Shown: positions 23,693 to 35,827 of the stretch, in pieces
How the letters are laid out: each line of letters opens with the position of its first letter
Numbering within the stretch: the first letter of the stretch is position 1
Assembly (NCBI GenBank): GCA_038502055.1
Contig: JAXRKN010000045.1
Span: 11,335,501 to 11,399,500 of the forward strand
Direction of reading: 5' to 3'
Length of the DNA: 64,000 nucleotides
From: Tanytarsus gracilentus
Lineage: Eukaryota > Arthropoda > Insecta > Diptera > Chironomidae
Position numbers and translations under genes: made by a program
The notes under the pieces: model-generated
Database searches by the model: none
What the model was told of the DNA's origin: nothing
Seen by the model: only the letters and a program-made list of their open reading frames with translations

Positions 23693-24564
23693 TTACGTAT
23701 TAAATTTTTGACGTTTAAAAATTTTTTGCACTAAATTTTTATAAAAAATATTTCCAACATTTTCGAGTTTTTTTTCAACAGATTTAAATTCAATAAAATC
23801 TTCAATTTCCTTCGACATTTTGCTTCTTTCTCCTCGACACGACATACCAACAACTCGATGTAAATCCTTCCTGGAAATTAAAGCTCGAGGAGAGAATGTG
23901 CAGTCAATTGTACCTAAATATTGATGATACCCTAAAGCATGCTCTCGTTCGTCGTCTCGAATCGCTTTGTCGTTGAGATGTAACAGAAATGGATTCATTA
24001 AAATTGCAAACATTCTCAAGCGATGAGACTTCCTTTCATCATCATCATCCGTCATTTTTTCGATCATCGATAAATATTTGACATTCGCGAGGAGAGATGA
24101 AAGCTGAAAAATAAAGTCGGCAGGATATGAAATTTTACAGTTGTTGCAGTAAAAAAGTTCTAATCTCGGCATCGAAGGAAGTGTCGCCAGTCCTCTCTCA
24201 CTTCCTATCTTTAGGTTGCCATCCAAAATTAATGATTTGAGATGAATGAAACCGCGAAGAAACTCAAAATTTGAAATATTATTTCCACTCAAGTCCAAGT
24301 GTGTGATGCAGTCATCCCATAAGACCTTCACAATATCTATTGAAAATTCTTCCATCTCCTCGTCCGCAAAAGAAATTTTTCCCTCGTAAATTTCATTCAC
24401 AAATATTGTCGAGTTTCTGAATGAAAAATAAAATTTTCATCGCATGACATTTTCAAATCTTTATCGTAAACTCACCCACATGATGTAGAAAAATTTTCCG
24501 AAGAAAATAACAACAACTTGTGACGCATCGAAAGTTTATTTACTGAGATAATTTTCTGCGACAT
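23693..24564 (-). CDS. Small leucine-rich-repeat protein, LRMDA-like
   Basis: Two exons: 24564-24476 and 24416-23693, spliced across a 59-base GT-AG intron, giving 270 residues. The N-terminal half has about three to four leucine-rich repeats (THLDLSGNNISNFEFL, LKSLILDGN, LELFYCNNCKISYP, VKYLSMIEK), followed by a cap-like segment (RLRMFAILMNPFLLHLND) and a charged helical C-terminus (KEIEDFIEFKSVEKKLENV). The order of repeats, the LxxL-NDK step and the following DDEREHA helix resemble the leucine-rich melanocyte differentiation-associated/LRRC group of short cytosolic LRR proteins, but the match is by pattern only. There is no signal peptide or membrane segment. It converges on the GMC gene, with 282 bases between stop codons. 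Confidence 0.78.
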
Positions 24565-25790
24565 TATAATGCTATAAACAACGTGATGATCGCGTGAATT
24601 GATTTAAATAATTTTTAATTAATCGAGAACGAAAAATTATTAACGCCTATGAGTGAGAGACATTGATGATTATGAAAAATTCTTACGATGCTATACCGTG
24701 CAACCTCAAGAATTTTACTTAATTAAAATTTAAAATTTAAATAAATTTTTAATTACTTTTTAATAATATTTTTAATTAATTATTTACTAACTTTAGTCTT
24801 TAATTGATTTATTGAATTTGTTTAATATTTTTTGAATCTGAGTTAAATTTTAAAGATCAAATTTTTGAGCAGGTAATTTTTTTAATATCTTTCTTCAGTT
24901 AAGTGAAAATAATTTTTTAGGGGGATTAAAGTTTTTAATTTATGAAAAAAAACTCTTCTTATTAACTCGTGATGAACTCAAAAAAAATTCATCACGATCA
25001 TTTGAATTTTATCTCAAAGTCTAATTGAAATCAACCACGTGTCGGCAAAAGACTATAAATCTTTTTGTATTAATACAATAATATCATTTTAATAAAATTT
25101 ATTTAATAATGTGATAAGAAAATAATTCTCAGGTTATCATGTCCTCATGTCATCCAATGAGATTTCTTTGTTTAATTAAAAAAAGCTGTTGATCACAATT
25201 AAATTGAAAAATACAGTCGCAAAAGTGTTCCCGTTAATTAATTACATGAAGAGATAACAAATGCATTAATTAATTAATGCTGATAGTAAAATATTTTAAT
25301 AATTTTTTTAACCAACTGTAAATAATTTTTAATAAAAGCTAATAAAGTTTTTTTACGCATTTTTCAACCTTAAAAATCTTTTAAAGATAAAAAATAAATT
25401 TTCCCTACAAATAATTTTCAGTCATATGTGAGTGTAGTTGTGCGCATGGCGTTGGTGAAATGTACATTTTTTTCTGTATCTCGACTCCCTCGTTTCTACG
25501 TTCGTCTGCAGTAACGAGTTACGTTAATAACAAGCAGATTTTCACAATAAAGATATTATTTTAAATAGAGACGATAAAGCGAATAGTTTTCATATCATTT
25601 TAGTGTAATAAGTTGCAGTGTGCGGATGTCTTTCGGGGCGCGCTAAATTTAAAGCGAAATAGTTTGGTTAATTAGTAAAATTCCAATATTTTCATTTGAC
25701 CTTTCTATTGACCGAAAAATAAGTTCCATTCGTAAAGCGAAAAAAAAGAATTCAGTGTAAACTATTGCGGCTCTAACTCGATACCCATCG
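24565..25790. other. Divergent intergenic region upstream of the LRR and PhKgamma genes
   Basis: About 1.2 kb holding the promoters of two divergent genes. It is strongly AT-rich with several TTAATTAA-type palindromes. A more GC-balanced stretch around 25430-25640 probably contains the PhKgamma transcription start. No coding sequence is apparent. Confidence 0.55.
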
Positions 25791-28700
25791 ATGGCAAAAG
25801 ACGAGCCTGATGACGATACTTTACCTGACAAGGATGCTGCAAAAGGCTTTTACGCTAAATATGAGCCTAAGGAGGTTTTAGGACGGTAAATTGCAAAGAG
25901 AAAAAAAAAATTTGGCCTTGATTCAATTTTCACTCTCTCTTGCTACACTCACGTTTATCTATAACCGAAGTGAATTCATTTCCTACGACACTAGTGACGA
26001 CATATGCGAGCCCAAAAAAATTGCCGTTCGATTAAAAAAATATTTATTTTCTTTACGCGTGCTGTTTTTCGTTTTGACCCCCGCTAGTTTGAGTAATTTT
26101 TGAGTTCATAAAATATTCTTATGAAAGAAAATTGCTAAAAAAGCTTTTTTTGTGTCGAATTGCATGTGAAAAATGTATTAAAAAGGTTCAATGAATTAAA
26201 TTCTGAATGGTGAAATTTTATGATGATAAAAATTTTTAAATTTAAAATAATTTCCTAAAATCAAGATTTTAGTATTTTTCAACACAAACTCGTTAAGAGA
26301 TTCGTTTCAATTAAAGAAATAATTTAAATTCCATGGATAATAAATATTGGAGTAACGAGAATATTCTAAAATTTTCGATCAGGAAATTCCATTTTTTAAA
26401 TCTTGTTGATTGTCGAAAAATATTCGCAGAGAATTGAATTTAATGTGTTTTGCATCAAAAAAAATCATTAAAAACATTTTCACAAATTTAGTTTTCAACT
26501 GACTTTATTTTTATTAAATTAAAATTTAAATCTTTTTTATCCCAATTTGCAAAAATTAAAATTTAAAAAAGCCAAAAGATTTTTAAACCAAAAGCGTGCC
26601 ATAAAAGTTTTCCGATTAATATTTTTGCGAAAAGTGCCTCAAAACAAAAATTCGATCTCCATTTTCATTAAGCGAAACAAAAATAATTTTTGATGACTTA
26701 AGCTTTAGTTTGCAATTTGAGTTCTTTCTTTCACTGGAAAATTTCAAATTTCATTTTCAGTAATCTAACGCTGCACTGTTTGACTTAGATAAAGCACACT
26801 AATCACATCAATCATTTTGCTTTTAATTAAATTATTTGCGTTCATTTAAAAATAAACATAAGCAACGATCACGCTGGGAACTGAACGTAATTCAATGTCA
26901 TTATCTTGATAAAAATGCACTGGTTATCAGATAGAGAAAGAAAATAAATATTATGGGCTTGTCTATGGCGTCCAGCTGACGGCATATTGAAGGTTTGCGC
27001 GAGAGAGTGAGCACGATAAAATTAAATTAAAAGTCACATGAGTATTTATTCATTATTAATTATATTTCTTCTTCTATTTTTAGTGGAATTTCTTCAGTCG
27101 TTCGTCGATGTATTGACAAAGAGACCGGCAAAGAGTATGCTGCCAAAATTATCGATCTGGGTGGATCAGAGTCGAACGACTCGAATCAAATGCTCGATGC
27201 GACACGTCAAGAAATTTCAATTTTGAGGCAGGTTATGGGTCATCCATATTTAAGTGAGAATGAAATATTTTTTTAATTACAACCGCGCTAAACTTTCTTT
27301 CTTTTTTAAGTCGAACTTCAAGATGTATTCGAGTCAGATGCCTTTATGTTTCTCGTGTTCGAGCTCTGTCGTCATGGTGAGCTCTTTGACTATCTTACAT
27401 CGGTGGTGACACTATCGGAGAAGAAAACTCGCTATATTATGCGACAGATCTTTGAAGGTGTTGACTATATTCACTCAAGAAATATCGTACATCGTGATCT
27501 TAAAGTAAGTCACATTTGCATTTATTTATTTGCCTCGAGGTTGTCATTACTTTTAAAATTTATCTTCCTTCACTTTTAGCCTGAAAACATTTTGTTGGAC
27601 GATAACTTGAACGTTAAAATCACAGGCGAGTATTGAATTGTTTGAATCCTTTTGTGGTCAATTTAAAATCCATATGACTAATTAATAAAACGATAAATTT
27701 ACAGACTTTGGATTCGCACGTCATTTGCCGGACGGTGCGAAGCTTTATGGTAACTAAATTTAACTTTTTATTTTTAAAAAAAAAAGAAAGGTGGGACAAT
27801 TCGTATGAAAATTTTCAATATTTCATACGAATCATGCGATCTTCCTTTAGTGCCTTTCACACTCGTCTCGCAGAGACTGTTTTGATCGGTACTTTATGTT
27901 AATTTGTTATAGACTTCAGAATGTACTTGAAAAGCTCTATGCATTTACTGAAACATGATTACATCAATAGACCTGATGTACCAGTAAATGCACCCACCCA
28001 CAATTTATATACGCAAGTCACCCAAGTAGAATCCTCACGGATCTACCTTGTGGCCAGTACACAAACCGAGCTCTTGTGAATGGAACTAAGAAATCGACTA
28101 TTCGAGCGAAAAAGAACCATGATGGGTCCTCGCCGTGGTTTGAACACGGGATCTCGACATGCATTGTACGTCATACTATTTGTATAGTACAACAACGCAC
28201 ACGCTCTACCAAATGAGCTATTAACGCGATTTCTCAGAACTTCAATTATAATAAATTGCAACTCACTTTCACAATGCATTTTTTAGATTTATGTGGAACG
28301 CCTGGCTACTTGGCACCTGAAACACTTAAATGTAATATGTTTGATGACGCACCCGGCTATGGAAGGGAAGTGGACATGTGGGCATGTGGAGTCATCATGT
28401 TCACCCTTCTCGTTGGATGTCCACCATTCTGGCATCGAAAGCAGATGATTATGTTGCGTAACATAATGGAGGGAAAGTACAGCTTCATGTCGCCAGAATG
28501 GAGTGACATTTCGGGTGAGTTGCGAGGATGAGAGAAGCAAGCAGTGTCGAAGTAATCGAATAAAAATATCTCTACAGAGGATCCAAAAGATCTCATTCGG
28601 AAGTGTCTTGTGGTGGACCCCGAGAACAGAATCAACGTCCGCGATGCACTTAAACATCCATTCTTTAACACTGTAGTAAGTACAAAACCATCATTTCGTC

Positions 28701-31700
28701 ATCATTCTTATTTTTTTGAGCCCATAATTTTTTTTGATTTTATTGAGAAGAAAAATTATGAAAGACATCACAAATAACTATCTTTCGTTCACTTTTAACT
28801 TAACTTTACCACCGAGTGATGTTAAAAATCTAATTTTTTTCGTTACAACTCCCAAGAATGATTTTTCATAATTTGTTTCCCCTGTAATTAGTTTTGTAAA
28901 TAGTTTTTTTTCTTCCCACCAAACCAAATTCCATCGAGCAAAATTAATTTTGGATGGATAAATTATCGAAACTTCTTTAAAGTTGATCAATCATTGGAGC
29001 ATTTGGTGTAAAGTCATCGCAAATTTTTGAGCTAAATTTTTATGGGGCTTTTAAAGAAGTTTTCTGTTATCTACACCGAGGCAAATGTTTGCAAAAAAAA
29101 ATTAAACTAAAAATGCATTTACCTCAAATCTCTTACTCTATCCTTCCCCTTTTATCTAATTTCTTTCTTTAAAATTTAAAAATTCATTTTTATCATTTAC
29201 CGTTTAAGTTAAAATTAAATTTTAATTTTATAGCTTTTTGAGCAAGACATTACGCCACTCAAACGAACATTATCGGCAAAATCAAGACGTTATAGCCGTA
29301 TCTCCGATTTAGCTGTGGTAAATTTCTCCATCGATTCACATACACTTTACATACACAAAACTAGATAAGGAAAAAATTTCAAAATTTAATTTGTCTTATT
29401 GGAATTGAAAAAATTTTAAAATTTTTTGCAAGGCTATAAGAAAAAATTGTGAATCGTCTGCTTTACTCAAAGAGGAATTTTACTAATTTATTTAATAATC
29501 TATTTTTGATATTAGCTCAGCTTCATCGAATAACAATTTTAATTTATGTGTTTCATACCTTCCATGTGATATAAAAATGTCCTGGAAAATGTATTAGTCT
29601 TCATTTTATTATTATGATCCGGTTAAAATGAATTTTTTTTAGAATGAAAACTATTTAAACAATTTAAAAATGGGTTTTTCGAAAATTAATTTATTTAAAA
29701 AAATTTAATTGGGTTTTATGAAAATTAAACTCTTCAAAATTTATCACATTTTACGAATCACCCATGAAAAAAATCTAACAATTTCCTATTAAATTTAACA
29801 AATAGTTTTAGGGAAAATATTCTAGATGCATATTTAGATAGTGCATGCCAAAAGACAAAACTAACTTGACAATCCACACAAAAACTTTCTCACTCTCCAT
29901 TTCGGCTGAAACAAGTTCGGAGAAACAAAAGATTTACCTTTAAATTTTCTCATCTTCACACACAGAATAAGAATAAGGAGATAGTAGGAAGTAAACCATC
30001 ATCGACGAAGTCTGAAAGTAAACAGACGAGTATTAGTTTAAGTAAAGAGACTGAGAGTATTAAAAAGCAGGAATCGAAGAAACAAGTCAATATTGTAATC
30101 TCATACATTGAAAAGACCGACGAGCAAGGAAGCGGACCATTGGTAAAGTCTTCAACTCTTTGCACACTTTTAGATCAATTTTCTTTCACAAAACAAAATG
30201 AGATAAATTTTGGTATATTTTTGCGCGGTCTAGAAAATTTTATGCTGAGTACATGAGAAAAGTTTCCATAATGATAAAATGAACGCTAAAAAGCCTAACG
30301 ACAAGTTTTTTTTGTAGACGCTTTCGTGTGGTGACAACTGAGTGCAAAAGTAATGTCCGAAAAGTTTTTTTCAGCCGTCACGCACGCTAAAAAAATGCAC
30401 GCTTAATATCATTTCATATGTTTAATGTTCTCTTTTAAATTTTAATTGGTTTTTCCTCCTTTATATTTTCCCTTTTTGTTCTTGTTATTTTTTATTGTTT
30501 GCCTTATTTTTAAGACTTTTTTATTAGTTGAATGACGACAATTTTGAGGGTTTTTCAATTTTTATTATGATTTTGATTAATTTTGGAACAAAAATTTAAA
30601 TTGAAAAATCTTCACTTAAAAGTCAAACTAGTGCCTTGAAAGAAATGCATCGTAACCATCCTCTTTAGAAGCTCGAAAAATATATTTTTATGTTTCTTCG
30701 AAAATCGTCTAACAAACTTGCTTGAAAATATGAAAAATCTTTTGGAAAATCATTTCGAATGAAAGATAGAAAAATCAAACCAAAAAACCGAAAAATTGAC
30801 AACTTGAGAATAAATCAAATTTTTATTTTTCTCTTTCTATAATTTCAGGAAAAACGTTTTCAAAATGAACGCGAGAATTTTATAAAAGTATTCACTGAAA
30901 CGCTACACGCTTTATCACACTCAAATGTTTTATTTCCTCTACTTTGTAGTTAGAAATTCTTATTCATCATCACCTTAAACCCTTTTCATATATCACGATT
31001 TTATTGGTTGCGTATATAAAAATTGTTTATATGGAGTTCTTTATTAGTTGCAAACACAAAAAAAGCTTTAGTTTTTATGATAATTGGATGATTGATTGGA
31101 AAATACTCACATATTTGACACTGTGATCTACACAAAAAAAGAACTCTATTGACTTATAAAATCACAATCATATTTTAAGTCTCATTGATCTCATTAAAAA
31201 ACATTATAAGAAAAACACACTTTAAATAATTGATGTTTAATGTTATGAAAGTCCATTGCATAATTTAAATTTTATGCTGCGTCCGACAATTAATCGTTTC
31301 AAAATTTGATTCGCTTTTTTCTTCTAAATATTTTAATCTAAAAATTTTCTTATTTAACTGATCAAAAATTTTAATTAAAAAATTCCAGGAAATTTTTTAA
31401 AAATTAATTAAAATTCAAAATTAATTAACAATTTAATTTCCTGGATTTAAAAAGCTATACGCAATAAAAATGGACTTTCATTAAGTGTATTTAGAAAATA
31501 ATTTATGTCAAATTTCCTGTACAAAATTTAAAATTTCTCTTCACAACTTTAATGTAAATAATTGTTAGCCACGAAATGTTTTGTAAAAAAAATTATAAAA
31601 AAATTCACTCTAAATATAAATTTAACTTTCATTAACCTCAAAAAAAGATCTTAAATTTTCTCTTCTAACATTTCCTCGTTAATTTTATTTCATTTGCAAC

Positions 31701-32875
31701 CACTTTAGTTTCTAACACACACTTTCCAGAACCTCCCGATACTTTTTTAATCTTCTCGCTTGTCATTTTTTGGAAAAGAAAAAAAAATGAAAACGTTTTT
31801 CAACGAAGAAACATAAAAAAATTAAATTTCTTCTCTGCACCAACAGGATATAAATTATATATACCAAACACGTATTAGTAGAGCTAATAAGGCAATCGAT
31901 AATAATAACAGGGAATGCAATAGTCGAATATGTCGCTTCATGTCAAATAGTCATGCGTTCATTTACAACGCATCGAATGTTCTCACACCTAGGCATAGAG
32001 ACTATAATAGTGATAATATTCAGGAGACAATTCCACTACTCATAGATCATGATCATCATGAACATCATAATATATGCAAATGCTCATGTCTGCCGAGATT
32101 GTTTAACTGTTGTTTTTCCGTTAGTTAATACATTTTACTTTATTTTAATTTCATTTTATTTTAATATATACCAAAAATTATTTTTAAATCAAAATTTTCT
32201 TGTGAATGCAGTTCTCTCTTTTTTGCTTTTAACCTCAAAATTATTAATGATTTTATTCTTCAAAATTTATTTGCATTCACAAGATCTTTAAGTAATTTTT
32301 TTAAGCAGCATTATGAGCGAAAGAATTGAAAGAATTTTAATTCCTTTACTCATTTTGTCTTTTATGTGAATCCTCACTAATATGTTGCTTTTCACTTTTT
32401 CATTTCTCTCTCTCTCTCTCTTTCCCTCCATTTAAAAAACTTTCTTATAAAATCATTTGAACAAAAAAAAATTTTTTGCTACAAATCACAATTTGCAAAA
32501 AAAAATGTAAAATCTATAGATGCGTCGCCAGAGTCAGTTCAATGCGAAGAAGAAATTTCAGTTTGCAATTTTATGTGTTCGAGCTATGATTAGGATTCAA
32601 CGATTGCGATTCACTCCCGAGCCACTCAACATCGACGAAGCACTTCGCGATCCATATCGTGTTAAAGTGCTGCGTAAAGTAAGAATTTGTCGCTGCCACA
32701 TTGCTCGCATTCTTATCTCCCTCATTCTCTATCCTCACAGGTCATCGATGCTTGTGCTTTCCGAGTCTATGGTCACTGGGTTAAGAAAGGCGAGGGTCAA
32801 AATCGAGCTGCTCTCTTTGAAAATTCACCCAAAGTTGAACTTCACAATCTCTATATTCTTCAATTGCAGAAGTAA
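25791..32875 (+). CDS. PhKgamma: Phosphorylase kinase gamma (catalytic) subunit
   Basis: Exons of the main form: 25791-25885, 27084-27253, 27311-27504, 27580-27625, 27705-27749, 28287-28514, 28578-28675, 29234-29317, 32520-32678 and 32741-32875; total 417 residues. The protein starts MAKDEPDDDTLPDKDAAKGF. It has all kinase motifs: Gly-rich loop LGRGISSVV (30-38), AAK Lys53, HRDLKPEN (Asp151), DFGFA (Asp169), CGTPGYLAPE. The activation loop has Asp before CGTP where regulated kinases carry a phosphorylatable residue, as expected for a constitutively active PhK gamma. The last two exons (FNAKKKFQFAILCVRAMIRI, then VIDACAFRVYGHWVKKGEG) are the conserved regulatory tail that binds calmodulin/delta in the holoenzyme. 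It phosphorylates and activates glycogen phosphorylase. The intron after 27625 uses a GC donor. Several extra in-frame exons lie between 29318 and 32519. Confidence 0.96.
27940..27992. repeat. Intronic hairpin (inverted repeat)
   Basis: TGCATTTACT at 27940-27949 is the exact reverse complement of AGTAAATGCA at 27983-27992. Inside it, TACATCA (27960-27966) pairs with TGATGTA (27974-27980). The transcript could fold into a two-tier stem inside the fifth PhKgamma intron, just left of the SINE. Confidence 0.6.
28027..28235 (-). mobile_element. tRNA-derived SINE, copy 1 (in a PhKgamma intron)
   Basis: Read on the minus strand, the head contains TAGCTCATTTGGTAGAGCG, which fits the A box/D arm of a tRNA (GCTC/GAGC stem), and about 80 bases on CCGTG-TTCAAAC-CACGG, a perfect T arm/B box. 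The acceptor-stem halves do not pair, so it is not a working tRNA gene. The tRNA-unrelated body ('accgagctc', 'gagcgaaaaag', 'ccagtacacaaaccg') is shared with 39778-40036. A tRNA-like head plus a shared body defines a SINE. Confidence 0.72.
29966..30142 (+). CDS. PhKgamma: PhKgamma in-frame cassette exon, Lys/Ser-rich
   Basis: This stretch is bounded by CACACAG and TTG|GTAAAG, is 177 bases (59 codons) long, and is open in the frame set by the preceding exon (phase 0 to phase 0). It encodes a Lys/Ser/Glu-rich linker (NKNKEIVGSKPSSTKSESK, later NIVISYIEKTDEQGSG). It can be included before the calmodulin-binding exons, giving 476 residues, or skipped without a frame change. Exon status is inferred from sequence alone. 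Confidence 0.55.
30849..30953 (+). CDS. PhKgamma: PhKgamma possible alternative terminal exon A
   Basis: After the acceptor TATAATTTCAG there are 34 open codons in phase 0 (EKRFQNERENFIKVF, then ETLHALSHSN) and TAG. If used, the protein would end here, replacing the calmodulin-binding regulatory tail with a short amphipathic segment. The polypyrimidine tract (tttttctctttctataatttcag) is strong. Confidence 0.4.
   Translation, partial: EKRFQNERENFIKVFTETLHALSHSNVLFPLLCS
31847..32128 (+). CDS. PhKgamma: PhKgamma possible alternative terminal exon B with Cys-rich end
   Basis: An acceptor (CACCAACAG) opens 93 codons in phase 0, ending at TAA. That is unusually long for chance in DNA this AT-rich. 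The encoded tail runs through an Asn/Arg-rich part (RISRANKAIDNNNRECNSR), a His cluster (LLIDHDHHEHHN) and a cysteine-rich end (ICKCSCLPRLFNCCFSVS) that could be palmitoylated. It would replace the calmodulin-binding exons. No family is recognised for the tail itself. Confidence 0.45.
   Translation, partial: DINYIYQTRISRANKAIDNNNRECNSRICRFMSNSHAFIYNASNVLTPRHRDYNSDNIQETIPLLIDHDHHEHHNICKCSCLPRLFNCCFSVS
32403..32424 (+). repeat. CT microsatellite in the last long PhKgamma intron
   Basis: A run of TC dinucleotides with a short pyrimidine extension, about 100 bases before the acceptor at 32519. It probably adds to the pyrimidine-rich context upstream of the regulatory-tail exon. Confidence 0.6.
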
Positions 32876-33731
32876 ATTTTTCTTTTTGTCATCGATTTCA
32901 TTTCTTAATTTTTCACTTGTCATTTTATGAAAATTTCTCATTGTCGAACACGATTTGAATGTTTTAAGGAATTAAATTTAACTTCATAAAAAATGCAATA
33001 TATTTTGAGTGTTGAAAAGCGAATAATATTGTTACGAATAATAAAAAATTATTATTTCATTTGAGAGAAAAATTAATTTTATTTCTTAACATTTTTTTCT
33101 TCAGAAAACGTTAAAACATTTTTTTTATGAGTATTCCATTGGTAAGTAAGGTGGGTATGTCAAAGTTTTAAGTAGATTTTTTTACACCGTTCACTCGTAT
33201 CCAGTTCTTTATATTTTTCTTATCGCAATCAATATTTAATAAATTAATCCGGAGTGTTCTTATCGATGAGTGATGCCTTTATTTTATATCGTTCGGGTCT
33301 GTTGATCTCGACTGAGGGAGATTAAAAAATCCATAGCAAAAATAGTAGCTGAATTTTATTGCCGCTTTCGACGTTATTTTTTTCACTCTTTTAAATGATT
33401 TCCTGATATTTGTGTTTTGATGCATTTCTAAAGTGTTTGTGCGCCACGAGCGTCTAAAGGCAACTGAAATAATTTTCTGTTTATTTGAGACTTATCTTAT
33501 CAAAATGGGAGGTTGTTAAAATGCTCTCAAAAATAAATAGATGATAAAACTACCAGACAGTCAATCCATGAGAGAGCTAGAGTGCACTGATAATTTTAAA
33601 ACAATCTCAGATTCTCTTTACATGTAATTATAAGAGAATACGCTCGTCTTTATTTGAGCTTTTAAAATGAATGAAAATAATAATAAATGATGTAGCTTAA
33701 TTTTAATAGAATGGAAATGAATTTGAGAACT
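32876..33731. other. Convergent intergenic region between PhKgamma and the Drp1-like gene
   Basis: It contains the 3' UTRs of the two tail-to-tail genes. No coding sequence, repeat or RNA gene was seen. Confidence 0.55.
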
Positions 33732-35827
33732 TTAAACTACGAAATCGGAGACATCATCGATAGTTTCATCGGCCTCGCGCAGCGCCTTCAACATCGAAAC
33801 AGCTTCTGAACGTTGCAAAGCGACTTCTTCTGATTCGGCGAGCAAATTTTCCTCATTTTTAAAGAGCTTCGAGAGCAATTCACCTTGTGCATTTTCCTTC
33901 ATGTAGTTGACGAGACTAAACATGATGCTCTTTGGAATTGAGTCTTCAATTTTTTTCTTTTCAAGAGCAAAATATTCTCGAATTAATTTCTCAATGACAA
34001 TTGCATCCTTCTCACTCTTGCGAGATTTGAACTCTTCGGCGTTCTCTATATCACCGTCGTCAGATTGAATGTCGGTAAATGAGTATCCATTGCCTTGAAC
34101 CACATTCTGATTTTTGGCACTGAAATAAAAGCTATTTTATTAAAAATATTAATCTAAAAGAATGCTCAACTTACACGGCATTATTGTTGTTTTTGTCAGT
34201 AGCATTTTTCTGCTCATATTCTTTGAGGACTGTCTGAATTGAGAAATCCGGATGATTGGTGTTGATGCACGAGAGCTCAGTCTTGATTATGTCTTCGATA
34301 TACTTGCGAGTTTTTGGTGCTCGCTCGGCAAGAAGCTTTAGCAAAACATCTCCAATTTTTCGCATTAAAGCTGGAAATCTTTGAGTTTCTGGCTGTGCGA
34401 AGACTCGAATTTTGATGATTTTCTCCATCTCCTTTTGAACACTTTCAGCGCATTTAATTGATGGCTCACGAAGACGTTTGATTTGATCTTTAACAATTGT
34501 CTCGAAGAGAATTTCAGGAGCAAAGACTGATGGACGTGGACCGCCAATTTGCTTGGTGAAGTTGATGATATCTTGCTTCGAAATTAAAGGCTCGATTGTC
34601 TCCATTTTCTTTGAGAAATTCTCGTCAAAAATCTTTCGAATTGCCGGTCCTCCAATCAAGTTTTCCGGTGTAACATCAAAACTGACCGAGGTACCGTTGA
34701 TAACATTTTCAAAGTCTTTCGTGAAATTTGTCAAAATTCTTGAGAGAGTGCGATTTTTGTCGGTAATTTCGTCGCCACAAACTTCCATGATGTCTTCATA
34801 CTTTTTCAAGTTCTCTGCAACTCGTTTTCTTAAGTTTGGTAAGCACTCCTGAATGTGGCGCATCAGCAAGTTACTTAATGATTTCTCAAGATACTTGACG
34901 CCATTGCGATGCGCAATTCCAGGAAAATTCTTTTCTAGGAATTGCTTTTCGAACTCAATTTGTTCTTCAATCGATCGCTCAGCACCAGTTTTCTCATTTT
35001 GACTGCGATTAAAGATTCCGATGATGCCCAATTTGACGGGAATATTGAGCTTAATGTTTCCGGTCAGGATATCGATTCCATCAGCGAAGCTCTCCATACG
35101 ATCGAGTTTAGTTATAACTGCGAGTGTACGTTTTCCTTCGGGATCAACTTTCTTAGCAATTTTCAAGCTCTCACTGGTCGCCAAGTCCGCATCTGCAGAA
35201 CTAACTGCAAGAATAATAGAGTTTGGATTGTTCACATACTCCATGATCAATTCCAGCGTCAAATCTTCGATGTTTTCAGGCTGGTCGCCGATCGGAACTT
35301 TAATTAATCCCGGAAGATCAACGAGAGTTAAATTAACCACTTTCGGCGAATAGATTGTCAATCTGATTGGAGTGTGTGAGATGCCCTTGTTTGAGCCAGC
35401 AATTACGTCAGTGTATTCTTCAATCTCAACACGAATGTTGTCGAAAAAGAAAAACAAATCGGGCTTATGACTGAAAACACCCCATTCCTCATTTTCATCA
35501 GTTCCATCATTTTCTTTGCGATACTTCTTGTCGCTCATTGGACAATGAATCAGCTGCAATACCAGTGGACATCGCGTAACAATTCCTTTGCCTCGTGGCA
35601 AAAATGAATGACGAACGATCGACTCGAGACTTGATGACTTTCCAGTGCTCTTTATAATCACAAAAATATTATTAAAATCATTGAAATTCAGTAATGATCT
35701 GAATTCTTCTTACCTGAGCACCGACCATGACGATTTGCGGCAGCTGAATTATAGATTGTCCACTCTTAATTGAGAGTGTGTTGAACACATCTTGCAATTT
35801 ATTTATAGCGGCGATTAATTTCTCCAT
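33732..35827 (-). CDS. Drp1-like dynamin-family GTPase with a short variable region
   Basis: Three exons: 35827-35714, 35649-34175 and 34119-33732, GT-AG, giving 658 residues. The protein starts MEKLIAAINKLQDVFNTLS, as Drp1 does. GTPase motifs are intact: P-loop GAQSTGKSS (36-44), switch-I Thr in GKGIVTRCPL, DLPGLIKVPIGDQP, TKLD and FNRSQ. The stalk follows (LLMRHIQECLPNLRKRV; GGPRPSVFAPEILFE; CINTNHPDF) and then the GTPase effector domain (IEKLIREYFALEKKKIEDSIPKS to MLKALREADETID). Between stalk and GED lie only about 55 low-complexity residues (NNNNAVAKNQ and on), where human DRP1 (736 aa) has a variable region of about 100. Drp1 proteins constrict mitochondria and peroxisomes. The divergence from canonical Drp1 (for example STGKSS, RCPLVLQLIHC) suggests a paralogue rather than the housekeeping gene, but I cannot see the rest of the genome. 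Confidence 0.9.

Noticed and set aside
28140..28235. Intron-containing tRNA gene on the minus strand
   Set aside because: The D and T arms look good, but the acceptor stem does not pair and the body is shared with another diverged copy, so a SINE explains it better.
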